DNA from: Nocardia spumae
GTDB lineage: Bacteria > Actinomycetota > Actinomycetes > Mycobacteriales > Mycobacteriaceae
Direction of reading: 5' to 3'
DNA length: 64,000 nt
NCBI RefSeq assembly: GCF_020733635.1
Contig: NZ_JAJFZL010000001.1
Coordinates: 1,922,001-1,986,000, forward strand
The translations under genes and the position numbers were made by a program. Shown piece after piece: positions 27,567 to 38,442 of this stretch; positions within the stretch are counted from its first letter, which is position 1; each line of letters begins with the position of its first letter. Under the pieces are notes generated by a model, which saw nothing but the letters and a program-made list of their open reading frames with translations, had not been told where the DNA came from and made no database searches.

Positions 27567-28091
27567 TCAGCTCATGGCGAGGTTGCTCATCCAGGTGGTG
27601 AAGGTGTGGCCGTGGGAGGTGCAGGTGAAGCTGCCGTGGAAGCCGACCGAGCAGGTGGTGCCGCCGTATTCGACCGTCGGGCCCCAGGTGCTCTGTCGGG
27701 TGGCCACCGTGGAGATATCCGGATTGCCTGCGGGCAGGGTGTGATCCGAGGCGGGGCCGAACGACGGATGCGCCGGCAGCACCGGCTGGCCGTAGGACAC
27801 CTGGTCGACTCCGAACGGCACCGGGAGATCCACGCCCGCGACCTTGATCGTGACGCCGGGCGGGTTGTAGGGATTGCTGAAACCACAGGTGAAGCTGCCG
27901 TTGTCGTGTAGTGCGCAGTTGGTGCTGCCGGACCGGAAATACACCGTGCCCGCATCCGCCTGTGCGGCGGTGGGGGCGAGCGCGAGAGCGGCGGCGGTGA
28001 CGGTCAGGCCCAGCAGGGTGCGCCCGAACGGGACTCGGCCGAGACCCGACCGGTGGCGACGGAAACGGTTACCGGTGATTCGAGGTTGCAT
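27567..28091 (-). CDS. Secreted four-cysteine protein with duplicated C-x9-C motif
   Basis: A 174-residue exported protein of unknown function. The signal peptide covers about residues 1-46 (TLLGLTVTAAALALAPTAAQA, cleavage near AQA|DAG). The mature part begins with CALHDNGSFTC and ends with CSVGFHGSFTC, both C-x9-C with a shared GSFTC ending, which suggests two small disulfide loops from a duplicated unit. Between them is a Pro/Gly-rich segment. The ATG at 28091 has GAGAGG 6-7 nt upstream. The gene is alone, with a tandem repeat just upstream. Confidence 0.85.
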   Translation of the reverse strand: MQPRITGNRFRRHRSGLGRVPFGRTLLGLTVTAAALALAPTAAQADAGTVYFRSGSTNCALHDNGSFTCGFSNPYNPPGVTIKVAGVDLPVPFGVDQVSYGQPVLPAHPSFGPASDHTLPAGNPDISTVATRQSTWGPTVEYGGTTCSVGFHGSFTCTSHGHTFTTWMSNLAMS

Positions 28092-28205
28092 CGTGTCCTC
28101 TCGATATGAGCTTTCGCTCCTGGAGTACGGCGTACGGGTCGATTCTGGTATGCCGGCCCGGGTCGGCGTCGTCAAGAGATCGAAATGTCTTGGTGCCGTT
28201 CGGGG

Positions 28206-28258
28206 TCTCGGTGTGGTGAGGCTCGGTGTGGTGAGGCTCGGAGTGGTGAGGCTCGGTG
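28206..28258. repeat. Tandem 15-bp repeat, about 3.5 copies
   Basis: The unit (T/G)CTCGGTGTGGTGAG recurs at 28206, 28221 and 28236 (one substitution), with a partial at 28251. It lies upstream of the secreted four-cysteine gene and downstream of tRNA-His, and may be a length-variable element near that gene's promoter. Confidence 0.85.
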
Positions 28259-28272
28259 CCGCTCGAAACGAA

Positions 28273-28308
28273 AGAGGCCGGGCCTTCCGATCGGAAGGCC
28301 CGGCCTCT
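28273..28308 (-). terminator. Intrinsic terminator of tRNA-His
   Basis: A perfect 18-bp inverted repeat (AGAGGCCGGGCCTTCCGA at 28273-28290, complement at 28291-28308). On the minus strand it lies 4 nt after tRNA-His and is followed by TTTCGTTT, a rare T-rich tail in this window. Confidence 0.9.
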
Positions 28309-28312
28309 ACAG

Positions 28313-28386
28313 GGTGACCGACGGGACTCGAACCCGCGACAGCCAGGATCACAACCTGGTGCTCTACCAACTGAACTACGGTCACC
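28313..28386 (-). tRNA. tRNA-His (anticodon GUG)
   Basis: On the minus strand from 28386, an extra G(-1) precedes acceptor GTGACCG and pairs with C73, the tRNA-His identity element. The anticodon loop TTGTGAT gives GUG. T-arm CGGGTTCGAGTCCCG is present. CCA is not encoded in full. Confidence 0.97.
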
Positions 28387-28439
28387 ATTGCCGGTAACAA
28401 CCGGCGCGCTAGATGGTAGCGCGAACCCCGCCGGGAAAC

Positions 28440-29078
28440 CTAATCGGCGGGTGTCCCGGACTGCTCGGCGTCCGCGGAACCCGCGCTGACCTGGGCCGCG
28501 ATCGTGGCGATCTCGGCGGTGGACGGACCGGGCGCGGGGACGAACGCGGTACGACGGTAGTACTGCAGCTCGCGGATGGATTCCTGGATGTCGGCCAGGG
28601 CGCGATGGGCCAGGCCCTTCTCCGGCTGGCCGAAGTAGATGCGCGGATACCAGCGACGGCACAGTTCTTTGATAGAACTCACATCGATCATCCGATAGTG
28701 CAGGTGAGCGTCCAATTCGGGCATGTCCCGGGCGATGAAACCGCGATCGGTGGCGATCGAATTGCCCGCGAGCGGGACGGTGCCGGGCGTGGGAACGAAC
28801 CGCAGGATGTAGTCGAGGACCTGCTGCTGCGCCTCCTCCATGGTGACCGTGGAGCGTCGCACCTCCTCGGTCAGCCCGGATTTGGCATGCATCTCCTGAA
28901 CCACCGGGGGCATCGCCGCCAAGGCGTCGTCATCGGCGTGAATGACGATATCGACGCCGTCGCCGAGGATATTGAGATCGCTGTCGGTCACGAGTGCGGC
29001 CACCTCGATCAGCTTGTCGCTGTCCAGGCGCAGGCCCGTCATCTCGCAGTCCATCCACACCATCAGTTTGTCTGACAC
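28440..29078 (-). CDS. orn: Oligoribonuclease
   Basis: A 3'-5' exoribonuclease that degrades di- to pentanucleotides, including the pGpG produced from c-di-GMP. The DEDDh fold is complete: [11 protein letters not shown] supplies Asp and Glu, and [31 protein letters not shown] and [11 protein letters not shown] give the remaining Asp/His residues. The 212-residue length counts a ~20-residue Ala-rich C-terminal tail absent from E. coli Orn but usual in actinobacteria. The start is the GTG at 29078 ([10 protein letters not shown]); a downstream ATG would delete the first strand. The 5' tRNA-His neighbour matches M. tuberculosis as I recall. Confidence 0.96.
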   Translation of the reverse strand: MSDKLMVWMDCEMTGLRLDSDKLIEVAALVTDSDLNILGDGVDIVIHADDDALAAMPPVVQEMHAKSGLTEEVRRSTVTMEEAQQQVLDYILRFVPTPGTVPLAGNSIATDRGFIARDMPELDAHLHYRMIDVSSIKELCRRWYPRIYFGQPEKGLAHRALADIQESIRELQYYRRTAFVPAPGPSTAEIATIAAQVSAGSADAEQSGTPAD

Positions 29079-29256
29079 CCCGGCAACCTTAGTGCGCGCC
29101 GGATCCGATTCGGACCGACCGCACCGGTTGCGGGCGTCGCCCGGCCCGTTGCGCCCGCATTCGGCCGTCGCGGCCGTACAGTTTGCGCAGTTGTATGCGT
29201 GACTCGTGCGTTCGGTTGTTGTTGGCGGCAATGGGCAGGGCGACGGAGGATCGGCG

Positions 29257-30942
29257 ATGACTACTCCCGAAGACAGGGCGGCGAAAGCGGCGGCGGCGCG
29301 TCGGGCCGCCGAGGAGGCGGCCCGGGTCGCCGCGGAAGCGGCGGCGGCAGCGGAGGCGGCCGAAGCCGAGGCCGCCGCCGAACAGGCCACGACGGAATCG
29401 GCTGCCGGGGCGGGGGATTCGGCGGGCGATTCCGCGGCCCGGCAGATCGCCGCGGGCTACGAATTCGAGGGCGCCGCGCTCGAACTCGGCGCGGTGGTGG
29501 TCGACGGCGCGATCGACAGTGCTGCGCGCGTGCGGATTCCGATGCGGACGCTCAATCGCCACGGCCTGGTCGCCGGCGCCACCGGCACGGGTAAGACCAA
29601 GACGTTGCAGGGAATCGCCGAACAACTGTCGGCGGCGGGAGTCCCCGTGGTCCTGGCCGATGTGAAGGGAGATCTGTCCGGGCTCGCGCAACCCGGGCAA
29701 TCCGATGACAAACTCGTGGCGCGAGCCACTCAGACCGGAGACGCGGACTGGGCGCCGCGCGGATTCCCGACCGAATTCGTCTCGCTGGGGACCGAGGGAA
29801 TCGGTGTGCCGATTCGCGCGACCATCACCTCGTTCGGACCGGTGCTGCTCAGTAAGGTGCTGGGCCTCAACGAAACTCAGGAGTCCACGCTCGGCCTGAT
29901 CTTCCACTGGGCCGATACCCGCGGCCTGGCGCTGCTGGATCTGAAGGATCTGCGGTCGGTGATCCAGCATCTCACCAGTCCGGAGGGTAAGGAGGAGCTG
30001 AAAGGGATCGGCGGGGTGTCGGCCGCGACGGCCGGGGTCGTCCTGCGGGCGCTGGTGAATCTGGAGGCCGACGGTGGCGATACCTTCTTCGGGGAGCCCG
30101 AACTCGATCCCGCCGACCTGCTGCGCACCGCCGACGGTCAGGGTGTGATCACGCTGTTCGAACTGGGGTCCCAGGCCACGCGTCCGGTGTTGTTCTCCAC
30201 TTTCCTGATGTGGGTGCTGGCCGACCTGTTCCAGACGCTTCCCGAAGTCGGCGATGTCGACAAACCGAAGCTGGTGTTCATCTTCGACGAAGCCCATCTG
30301 CTCTTCAACGACGCCTCGAAGGCGTTCCTGGAGCAGGTGGAGCAGACGGTGAAGCTCATCCGGTCCAAGGGCGTGGGTGTCTTCTTCTGTACCCAGTTGC
30401 CCACCGATGTGCCCAATGCCGTGCTCTCCCAACTGGGTGCGCGCGTTCAGCACGCTCTGCGCGCGTTCACACCCGACGATCAGAAGGCCCTGTCGAAGAC
30501 GGTGCGCACCTATCCCGAGACCACCGCCTACGACCTCGACAAGGCGCTCACCTCCCTGGGAATCGGGGAGGCGATCGTCACGGTGCTGTCGGAGGTGGGC
30601 GCACCCACCCCGGTCGCGTGGACCCGGCTGCGCCCCCCGCGCTCGCTGATGGGCAGCATCGGTGACGACGGGATCCGTTCGCGAGCGCAGGCGAGCCCGC
30701 TGTACGCCGAGTACGGGCAGACCGTCGACCGGGAGTCCGCCTACGAGATGCTGGCCGCGAAAGTAGCTGCGGCGCAGCCGGAACCGGAGCCCGAGCGGTC
30801 CGGTGGACGGGCTCCCGAGCCGGACTCCTCCGCGGCGGAGCGGATCATGAGCAATCCCGCGGTGAAGAGTTTCCTGCGTTCGGCGGCCTCGGCGGCGGGC
30901 CGCGAGATCAGCCGCAGCCTGTTCGGAACCCGCAAACGCTAG
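29257..30942 (+). CDS. HerA-like NTPase (DUF853 family)
   Basis: A 561-residue P-loop ATPase. An Ala/Glu-rich, probably coiled-coil N-terminus (about 7-50) precedes the DUF853 core. Walker A is GATGTGKT (107-114) and Walker B is [13 protein letters not shown]. The sensor-like segment [31 protein letters not shown] is typical of HerA/FtsK-like motors. The C-terminus carries a basic [23 protein letters not shown] tail that is conserved in the family. Its role is unknown, possibly DNA processing. The ATG at 29257 has GGAGGA 7 nt upstream. It is divergent from orn; the same pair occurs in M. tuberculosis (Rv2510c/Rv2511, from memory). Confidence 0.93.
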   Translation: MTTPEDRAAKAAAARRAAEEAARVAAEAAAAAEAAEAEAAAEQATTESAAGAGDSAGDSAARQIAAGYEFEGAALELGAVVVDGAIDSAARVRIPMRTLNRHGLVAGATGTGKTKTLQGIAEQLSAAGVPVVLADVKGDLSGLAQPGQSDDKLVARATQTGDADWAPRGFPTEFVSLGTEGIGVPIRATITSFGPVLLSKVLGLNETQESTLGLIFHWADTRGLALLDLKDLRSVIQHLTSPEGKEELKGIGGVSAATAGVVLRALVNLEADGGDTFFGEPELDPADLLRTADGQGVITLFELGSQATRPVLFSTFLMWVLADLFQTLPEVGDVDKPKLVFIFDEAHLLFNDASKAFLEQVEQTVKLIRSKGVGVFFCTQLPTDVPNAVLSQLGARVQHALRAFTPDDQKALSKTVRTYPETTAYDLDKALTSLGIGEAIVTVLSEVGAPTPVAWTRLRPPRSLMGSIGDDGIRSRAQASPLYAEYGQTVDRESAYEMLAAKVAAAQPEPEPERSGGRAPEPDSSAAERIMSNPAVKSFLRSAASAAGREISRSLFGTRKR

Positions 30943-30960
30943 GGCTCCGCCACGCGCCGT

Positions 30961-30998
30961 TTGACCTTAACTTATCTTCGGGTTTTAACGTGGCGACC
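30961..30998 (+). promoter_or_regulatory. Candidate sigma-A-type promoter, possibly leaderless
   Basis: TTGACC at 30961-30966 is followed after 17 bp by TTTAAC at 30984-30989. Transcription would begin about 7-10 nt later, at or next to the ATG at 30999, and no Shine-Dalgarno is present. This fits a leaderless mRNA, a frequent actinobacterial arrangement. Confidence 0.45.
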
Positions 30999-31859
30999 AT
31001 GATCACTGCACAGGCCCGGCCCGCGACGATCCTGGTAACCGGCGCCACCGGAAATATCGGCCGTGAGCTGGTGAACCGCCTGGCCGGTCACGGCGATATC
31101 CGGGTGCGGGCGACCACCCGCGATCCGGACACCGCCGCACTGCCCGAGGGCGTGGAGCCGGTCCGGGCCGATCTGCGGGACGCGGCGGCACTGCGGCCCG
31201 CGCTCGCGGGTGCCGACGCGCTGTTCCTGGTATCGCGGGTAGGCGATGACGCCGCCATACTGTCGGCGGCGCGACGTGCGGGCGTCGCGCACGTCGTGCT
31301 GGTGTCGTCGATCACCGTGCTGACCCATCCGCATCTGGGCCCGGCCCGCGAGAACGCGGCCGTGGAACAACTGGTCCGCGACAGTGGGATGGCATGGACC
31401 ATCCTGCGGCCCACACAATTCGCGTCCAACGCGCTGTGGTGGGCGGATTCGATTCGCGAGACCGGCGAGGTCGAGGTCCCGTTCGCCGGAATCGGTCTGC
31501 CCGCCATACATCCCGGGGACATCGCGGGCGTGGCGTCGGCGGCACTGACCGGATCCGCGCATCGCGGGCGGACCTACCCGCTGACCGGTCCCGCCCGGAT
31601 CACCCCGCGCGAGCAGGTGCAGGTCATCGCCTCGGCCCTCGGGCGCGCTCTGACGGTCACCGAGATCGACCGGACCCGAGCGCGGGAACGAATGCTCGCG
31701 GCGATGGATTCCGATACCGCCGACGCACTGCTCGATGTCACCGGCGGTGACGCCAACGACGAGTTGCTGGCGGTCCGGGACACGGTCGCCCGTATCACCG
31801 GCTTCCCGGCGCGGACGTTCCGGGACTGGGTATCCCGGAACATCGCGCGGTTCCGGTAG
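30999..31859 (+). CDS. NmrA-like NAD(P)-binding reductase
   Basis: An atypical short-chain dehydrogenase of 286 residues. The N-terminal Rossmann motif TILVTGATGNIGRELVNRL binds NAD(P). The segments VRATTRDPD, ALFLVSRVGDDAAILSAARRAGVAHVVLVSS and WTILRPTQFASNALWW match NmrA/quinone-oxidoreductase-type proteins. No classical YxxxK catalytic pair is seen, which is usual in this subgroup; roles range from redox sensing to azo/quinone reduction. The ATG at 30999 was chosen because a promoter-like element ends immediately before it. A GTG at 30990 in the same frame is the alternative. It converges on the lysA-type gene with 8 bp between stops. Confidence 0.85.
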   Translation: MITAQARPATILVTGATGNIGRELVNRLAGHGDIRVRATTRDPDTAALPEGVEPVRADLRDAAALRPALAGADALFLVSRVGDDAAILSAARRAGVAHVVLVSSITVLTHPHLGPARENAAVEQLVRDSGMAWTILRPTQFASNALWWADSIRETGEVEVPFAGIGLPAIHPGDIAGVASAALTGSAHRGRTYPLTGPARITPREQVQVIASALGRALTVTEIDRTRARERMLAAMDSDTADALLDVTGGDANDELLAVRDTVARITGFPARTFRDWVSRNIARFR

Positions 31860-31867
31860 GGGCCGGC

Positions 31868-33211
31868 TCAGCCGATGTCGCGGGCCAGCAGGTCCCGCAC
31901 CGTCTCCCGGCGCACCACCTCGCGCATCCGGCCGTGGCGGACCGCGACGATCGGCGGCCGGCCCACGCCGTTGTAGGACGAGGCCAGGCTGTGGTGGTAG
32001 GCGCCGGTCGCCGGAATCGCCAGCAGCTCACCGACGTGCAGATCGGCCGGCATGCGGACGTCGGTGGCGAGGATGTCGCCGGCTTCGCAATAGCGTCCGG
32101 CCACGGTGGCGGTGAACTCCGGGCCGGTGGGGTGGCGATTGGCCACGACGGCGGTATAGCGGGCGCCGTAGAGGGCCACGCGCGGATTGTCGTTCATGCC
32201 GCCGTCCACGATGACGAACGTGCGCCCTCCCTCGACCTGTTTGACGGCGGTGACCCGATAGACGGTGACACCCGCGCGGGCGACGATGCCGCGACCGGGT
32301 TCCATGGTGACGACGGGGCGGGGGAAACGATTACGCGCACAGGCCGCATCGAGGGCGTCGTCGATGATGTCGGCCAGCTCGCACAGATTCAGCTCGGCGT
32401 CGCCGGTTCGGTAGGCCACGGCATGGCCGCCGCCCAGATTCAGTTCGGTCAGCAGTTTTCCGTGCTCGCGGCGGACCTCGGCCATGCGGGCGACGAGCCG
32501 GCGCACCGCCTCGCCGTAGTGGTCCGGATCGTGGATCTGGGATCCGAGATGACAGTGCAAGCCCGCCAATTCCAGCAGCGGATGCGCGAGGATGTCGCGG
32601 ATCGCGTCCTCGGTCGCCGCGCCGTCCAAGGCGAAGCCGAACTTCTGATCGGCCACGCCGGTCCGCACGGCAGGATGGCCGTGGACGTCGATATCCGGCG
32701 TCATCCGGAGCAGGACGCGCTGCGGCCGGGTGACCAGAGTGCTGAGCAGGCTGACCTCGGTCGGCGAATCGACCACGATGCGCCCGACTCCGACGCCGAC
32801 CGCGTATTCCAGTTCGGCGAACGGTTTCCCGCTGCCGTGCAGGATGATTCGGCGCGGGTCGACACCGGCCGACAGCGCGATCGCGAGCTCACCGGAGGAG
32901 CAGACGTCGACCCCGAGCCCCTCTGCGGTCACCCATTCCGCCACCGCCCGGGTGAGCAGAGCCTTGGCGGCATAGACGATTTCGGTACCGGGAAAGATCT
33001 TGCGATAGGACTTGCAGCGTTCGCGGATCTCGGTTTCGCTCAACACGTAGGTGGGTGTGCCGTAGCGGTCGGCGATATCGTCGAGGGCGACCCCGTCGAT
33101 CGTGATGCGGCCCAGATCGTCGTAGTGAGTCCGGCTCGGCCAGACGGTGGCGTCCAGTCGAGGGGACGGCATCCCCGAACGTAAGGACGGGAAAATCTCG
33201 AGCAACGTCAC
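31868..33211 (-). CDS. lysA: Diaminopimelate decarboxylase-type enzyme
   Basis: A PLP enzyme of 447 residues, the same length as M. tuberculosis LysA. The alanine-racemase-like barrel has the PLP lysine in YAAKAL (Lys83). HCHLGSQIHD and EPGRGIVARAG bind phosphate, and GRYCEAGDI is the C-terminal-domain signature Cys-Glu of DAP decarboxylases. It would convert meso-diaminopimelate to lysine. It stands alone, without argS/thrA-type neighbours. It could be a second copy or act on another D-amino acid carboxylate, so the symbol is given with reservation. The GTG at 33211 has AGGAGA 5 nt upstream, better than an upstream in-frame start at 33241. Confidence 0.82.
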   Translation of the reverse strand: MTLLEIFPSLRSGMPSPRLDATVWPSRTHYDDLGRITIDGVALDDIADRYGTPTYVLSETEIRERCKSYRKIFPGTEIVYAAKALLTRAVAEWVTAEGLGVDVCSSGELAIALSAGVDPRRIILHGSGKPFAELEYAVGVGVGRIVVDSPTEVSLLSTLVTRPQRVLLRMTPDIDVHGHPAVRTGVADQKFGFALDGAATEDAIRDILAHPLLELAGLHCHLGSQIHDPDHYGEAVRRLVARMAEVRREHGKLLTELNLGGGHAVAYRTGDAELNLCELADIIDDALDAACARNRFPRPVVTMEPGRGIVARAGVTVYRVTAVKQVEGGRTFVIVDGGMNDNPRVALYGARYTAVVANRHPTGPEFTATVAGRYCEAGDILATDVRMPADLHVGELLAIPATGAYHHSLASSYNGVGRPPIVAVRHGRMREVVRRETVRDLLARDIG

Positions 33212-33338
33212 GGCGTTCTCCTGATTCAGCGGTGGGACCACTGTCAGGAATACGCCGCGACCCTGCTCCCGGAACGCCTCGATACGCCGTCTTGACCACC
33301 GTTTCCGCGATCTTGACGACGCCCTGACGGGGTCCGGA

Positions 33339-34130
33339 TCAGCCCGCCAGCTTCTTGTAGAAGGTGCCTACGATCGGCGCGGTCAGCGCCCGCGGCGCGT
33401 ACTGCCCGGCCACACTCATACCCTTGCTGATCAGGCCCGGAACCACGCGCATCTTGTTGCGGGCCAGCGCGTCGATGGAGATCTTGGCGGTGTAGGCGGC
33501 CGATACCCAGATGAAATCGGGGATCTTGGTGCCTACTTCTTCCTGATCGGGATTGTCGGTGCGCACCGGCCCGGGAGCCAGCAGTGTGACATGGACACCG
33601 CTGCCGGTCAGCTCGCCTCGCAGCGATTCGGAGAAGGTGTTGGTGAACGCCTTCGTCGCGGCGTAGGTGGCATTGTTCGGGATGGCCATATTGCCGGCCG
33701 CGGACCCGGTGATCAGGATGCCGCCGCCGCGGGCCAGCATGCCCGGCAGCACCGCTAGGGTCAGGTCCTGGACCGCCACCGCGTTGAGTTCCATCACCGC
33801 ACGCTCGAAATCGGCATCGAGGTCGGCGACCGCCCCGAAGGTGGCGACGCCGGCGTTGTTGCAGAGGATGGCGATCTCGCGTTCGGCCAGTTCGGCGGCC
33901 AGCGGCGCGCGCTGTTCGCGATCGGACAGGTCGACGGCGCGGACCTCGGCGGTGACGCCGTAGGTGTCGGTCAGCCGCTGTGCCAGCCGGGCGAGCAGAT
34001 CGCCGCGGCGAGCGACGAGTATCACCGAATATCCGCGCTTGGCCAGCTCCTCGGCCAGCGCGGTTCCGATGCCGGAGGACGCTCCGGTGACGACGGCACG
34101 ATTGTCGGCGGTGGGTGCAGGCAGGCTCAC
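33339..34130 (-). CDS. Short-chain dehydrogenase/reductase
   Basis: A classical SDR of 263 residues. The cofactor motif is TGASSGIG (about 16-23), NNAG lies near 91-94, the catalytic Ser is in ITGSAAGN, and the Tyr-Lys pair is in YAATK. VARRGD after beta-2 favours NADP. Its C-terminal extension (VVPGLISKGMSVAGQYAPRALTAPIVGTFYKKLAG) resembles mycobacterial membrane-associated SDRs acting on lipids. The substrate is unknown. It is the last gene of the padR-fadH-VOC-SDR operon, 11 bp after the VOC stop. The GTG at 34130 lacks a strong Shine-Dalgarno, consistent with coupling to the upstream gene. Confidence 0.88.
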   Translation of the reverse strand: MSLPAPTADNRAVVTGASSGIGTALAEELAKRGYSVILVARRGDLLARLAQRLTDTYGVTAEVRAVDLSDREQRAPLAAELAEREIAILCNNAGVATFGAVADLDADFERAVMELNAVAVQDLTLAVLPGMLARGGGILITGSAAGNMAIPNNATYAATKAFTNTFSESLRGELTGSGVHVTLLAPGPVRTDNPDQEEVGTKIPDFIWVSAAYTAKISIDALARNKMRVVPGLISKGMSVAGQYAPRALTAPIVGTFYKKLAG

Positions 34131-34141
34131 GGTGGCCGAGC

Positions 34142-34767
34142 CTACCGGGTGCCCCGGTCGCCGGTCGCGGTCCGGATTCCGGGGGTACGCGGCGCGGGTT
34201 CCAGGAAGGCGATACCCCAGTCGACATGGCCGTGCCAGACGCTGGCGATCCGCCCGCCCTGGACCGCCGGTTTCGGTTCGCCGATGGGGCCGCCGACCGC
34301 CCGGACCGCGGCAACCGTGGCATCGAGATCCGGCGTTCCGAAGGCGATGCCGACCAGTCCCGGTGTGCGCTGACCGGCCGATACCACTTCGATGAACGCC
34401 TCGCCGACCCGATAGAAGGCCATTTCGGGTCCCTCCGGTCCGCGGGGATGGAACCGCCGCCGCGGACCGACCCCGAGGACCGCGGTCAGCGCCGCGATGG
34501 CCTCGTCCAGATCGGGAACCCAGTACACGATGTGATCGACGAAGGTGACGCCGTTGGGGTGGGGTGTCTCGGCGTCGGTACCGCTCAATATCTCGGGCAC
34601 CCCGAGGATCCCGGCATCGGTGTCGGTGCCGTCGAAACCCCAGCCCGCGCCGACGCCGAGTGTGCACGAGATCTGCCCGATCCGCAGCATCCGGTCCTGC
34701 ACCGCGAAACCCAATGCCGTCCACGATGTCTCATCGCCGGGAAGGCCGAGTCGGCTGAGAATCGCCA

Positions 34768-34768
<1 letters not shown>
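34142..34768 (-). CDS. VOC (glyoxalase/dioxygenase-fold) family protein
   Basis: A 208-residue protein with two beta-alpha-beta3 units. HIVYWVPDLDEAIAALTAVLG opens the clear VOC domain (about 74 onward). Segments such as GLVGIAFGTPDLDATVAAVRAVGGPIGEPKPAVQGGRIASVW form its second half. The N-terminal ~70 residues (LGLPGDETSWTALGFAVQDRMLRIGQISCTLG) look like a degenerate first unit. The reaction is unknown. Its ATG overlaps the fadH stop by 1 nt (TAATG) and the SDR follows after 11 bp, so it belongs to the fadH operon and may act on a CoA-linked intermediate there. Confidence 0.8.
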
Positions 34769-37432
<2,664 letters not shown>

Positions 37433-37461
37433 GGGGTGAGGTTAACCGATACCCGATGTAC

Positions 37462-37479
37462 TATGCAACGTGGTGCATA
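37462..37479. promoter_or_regulatory. Candidate PadR operator
   Basis: TATGCA-N6-TGCATA at 37462-37479, 30 bp upstream of the padR ATG. PadR operators are usually short AT-rich dyads with ATG/CAT arms overlapping the promoter of the autoregulated gene, which this fits. Binding is inference. Confidence 0.5.
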
Positions 37480-37567
37480 TCCCCGACCTGGGGAATCAAT
37501 GCACCGAGAATCCTGTGAATGGTCACTTGTTTGGGTATCATCACCCGCGGTGCTCTGCACTATCTCG

Positions 37568-37623
37568 GATACGGGAAGGGCACCTCGCGTCGCCGAAAGG
37601 TTCGAGGGGTGCCCTTCTGTATC
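37568..37623 (-). terminator. Hairpin terminator downstream of the TetR gene
   Basis: GATAC and GAAGGGCACC (37568-37584) pair with GGTGCCCTTC and GTATC (37608-37623), separated by single unpaired bases. It lies 33 bp beyond the TetR stop on the minus strand, in the gap before the padR promoter. Confidence 0.65.
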
Positions 37624-37655
37624 ACCGGGTGAGGACTGCCCTCGCCACCGCCCGA

Positions 37656-38273
37656 TCAGGCGGAGTGCGGCGTCCAGGCGGCCATGCCCAGGGCGATCAT
37701 CCGCACCTGTCCGACGGTGCGATCGACGAGATCGGGGCGGTCGCGCAGCGGAGCGGCGACGAAATCGGCGATATGGTCGGCGACGGTGGACACGATCAGA
37801 TCGGCCGCGAGTTCCAGATCATCGGTCGGCCAGGCGTCCAGCGCCGGCACCCGCGACATGTCGACGACCAATTCTCTGGTGATCAACTGCATTTCCGCCG
37901 CGATGGCCGTGCGCAACGCGGGCGATCCGCCGTGTCGTTCACGAATGAGGAATCCGTAGAGATCCTCGCGCCCGGCGATCTGCGCGAACACGAAGCGCAC
38001 CGTCTCGGCCAGCCGCGCGTCCGGGGTGCGGCGCAGTTGCCGTAGCGCCAGACGCATCTGCCGCACCCCCTCGTCGACGAGCGTGGTCCCCAATTCGTCC
38101 AAGGATTCGAAGTGGCGATAGAAGGCGGTGGGGACGATTCCGGCCGAGCGGGCGATCTCGCGCAGACTCAGGGCGGCGAAGCCGCGCTCGGCGGCCAGCG
38201 TCAGCGTGCCCTCCAGCAGTGCTCGACGCGTGCGCTCCTTGCGCTCGATTCGGGTTTCGGCCTGCTCGCTCAT
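37656..38273 (-). CDS. TetR family regulator, probable desaturase regulator
   Basis: A 205-residue TetR protein. The helix-turn-helix is clear (RTRRALLEGTLTLAAERGFAALSLREIARSAGIVPTAFYRHFESL), followed by a helical ligand domain (about 60-200). It is divergent from the reductase-desaturase operon, the layout of the DesT-desCB system of Pseudomonas, where a TetR protein senses the acyl-CoA saturation state. A palindrome lies between the two. By analogy it probably senses acyl-CoA and represses the desaturase. The ATG at 38273 was chosen; in-frame Met codons at 38285 and 38312 would add residues of little domain value. Confidence 0.88.
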   Translation of the reverse strand: MSEQAETRIERKERTRRALLEGTLTLAAERGFAALSLREIARSAGIVPTAFYRHFESLDELGTTLVDEGVRQMRLALRQLRRTPDARLAETVRFVFAQIAGREDLYGFLIRERHGGSPALRTAIAAEMQLITRELVVDMSRVPALDAWPTDDLELAADLIVSTVADHIADFVAAPLRDRPDLVDRTVGQVRMIALGMAAWTPHSA

Positions 38274-38388
38274 TTCGCTGAGCATACATCCGTTCACGAT
38301 CGGTCCATTCATGGAGATGTTGCATCGGTCACATCAGATGCAGGTTGAACAATTGCGGTACCGCCAGGCACACTAGTTCAGTGTACAG

Positions 38389-38413
38389 ATGTGCACCGAA
38401 ATTCGGTGTACAT
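38389..38413. promoter_or_regulatory. 25-bp palindrome, probable TetR operator
   Basis: ATGTGCACCGAA (38389-38400), a central A, then TTCGGTGTACAT (38402-38413): 12-bp arms with one mismatch. It lies 30-54 bp before the reductase start and about 115 bp from the TetR start. A related GTGTACA occurs at 38381-38387. Size and placement suit a TetR dimer or dimer pair controlling the desaturase operon. Confidence 0.65.
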
Positions 38414-38442
38414 GCTCATCCCGACGAAGGCTGGGGATATCC

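Noticed and set aside
28206..28258. Possible CRISPR array
   Set aside because: The units are contiguous 15-mers without spacers and there are no cas genes; it is a simple tandem repeat.
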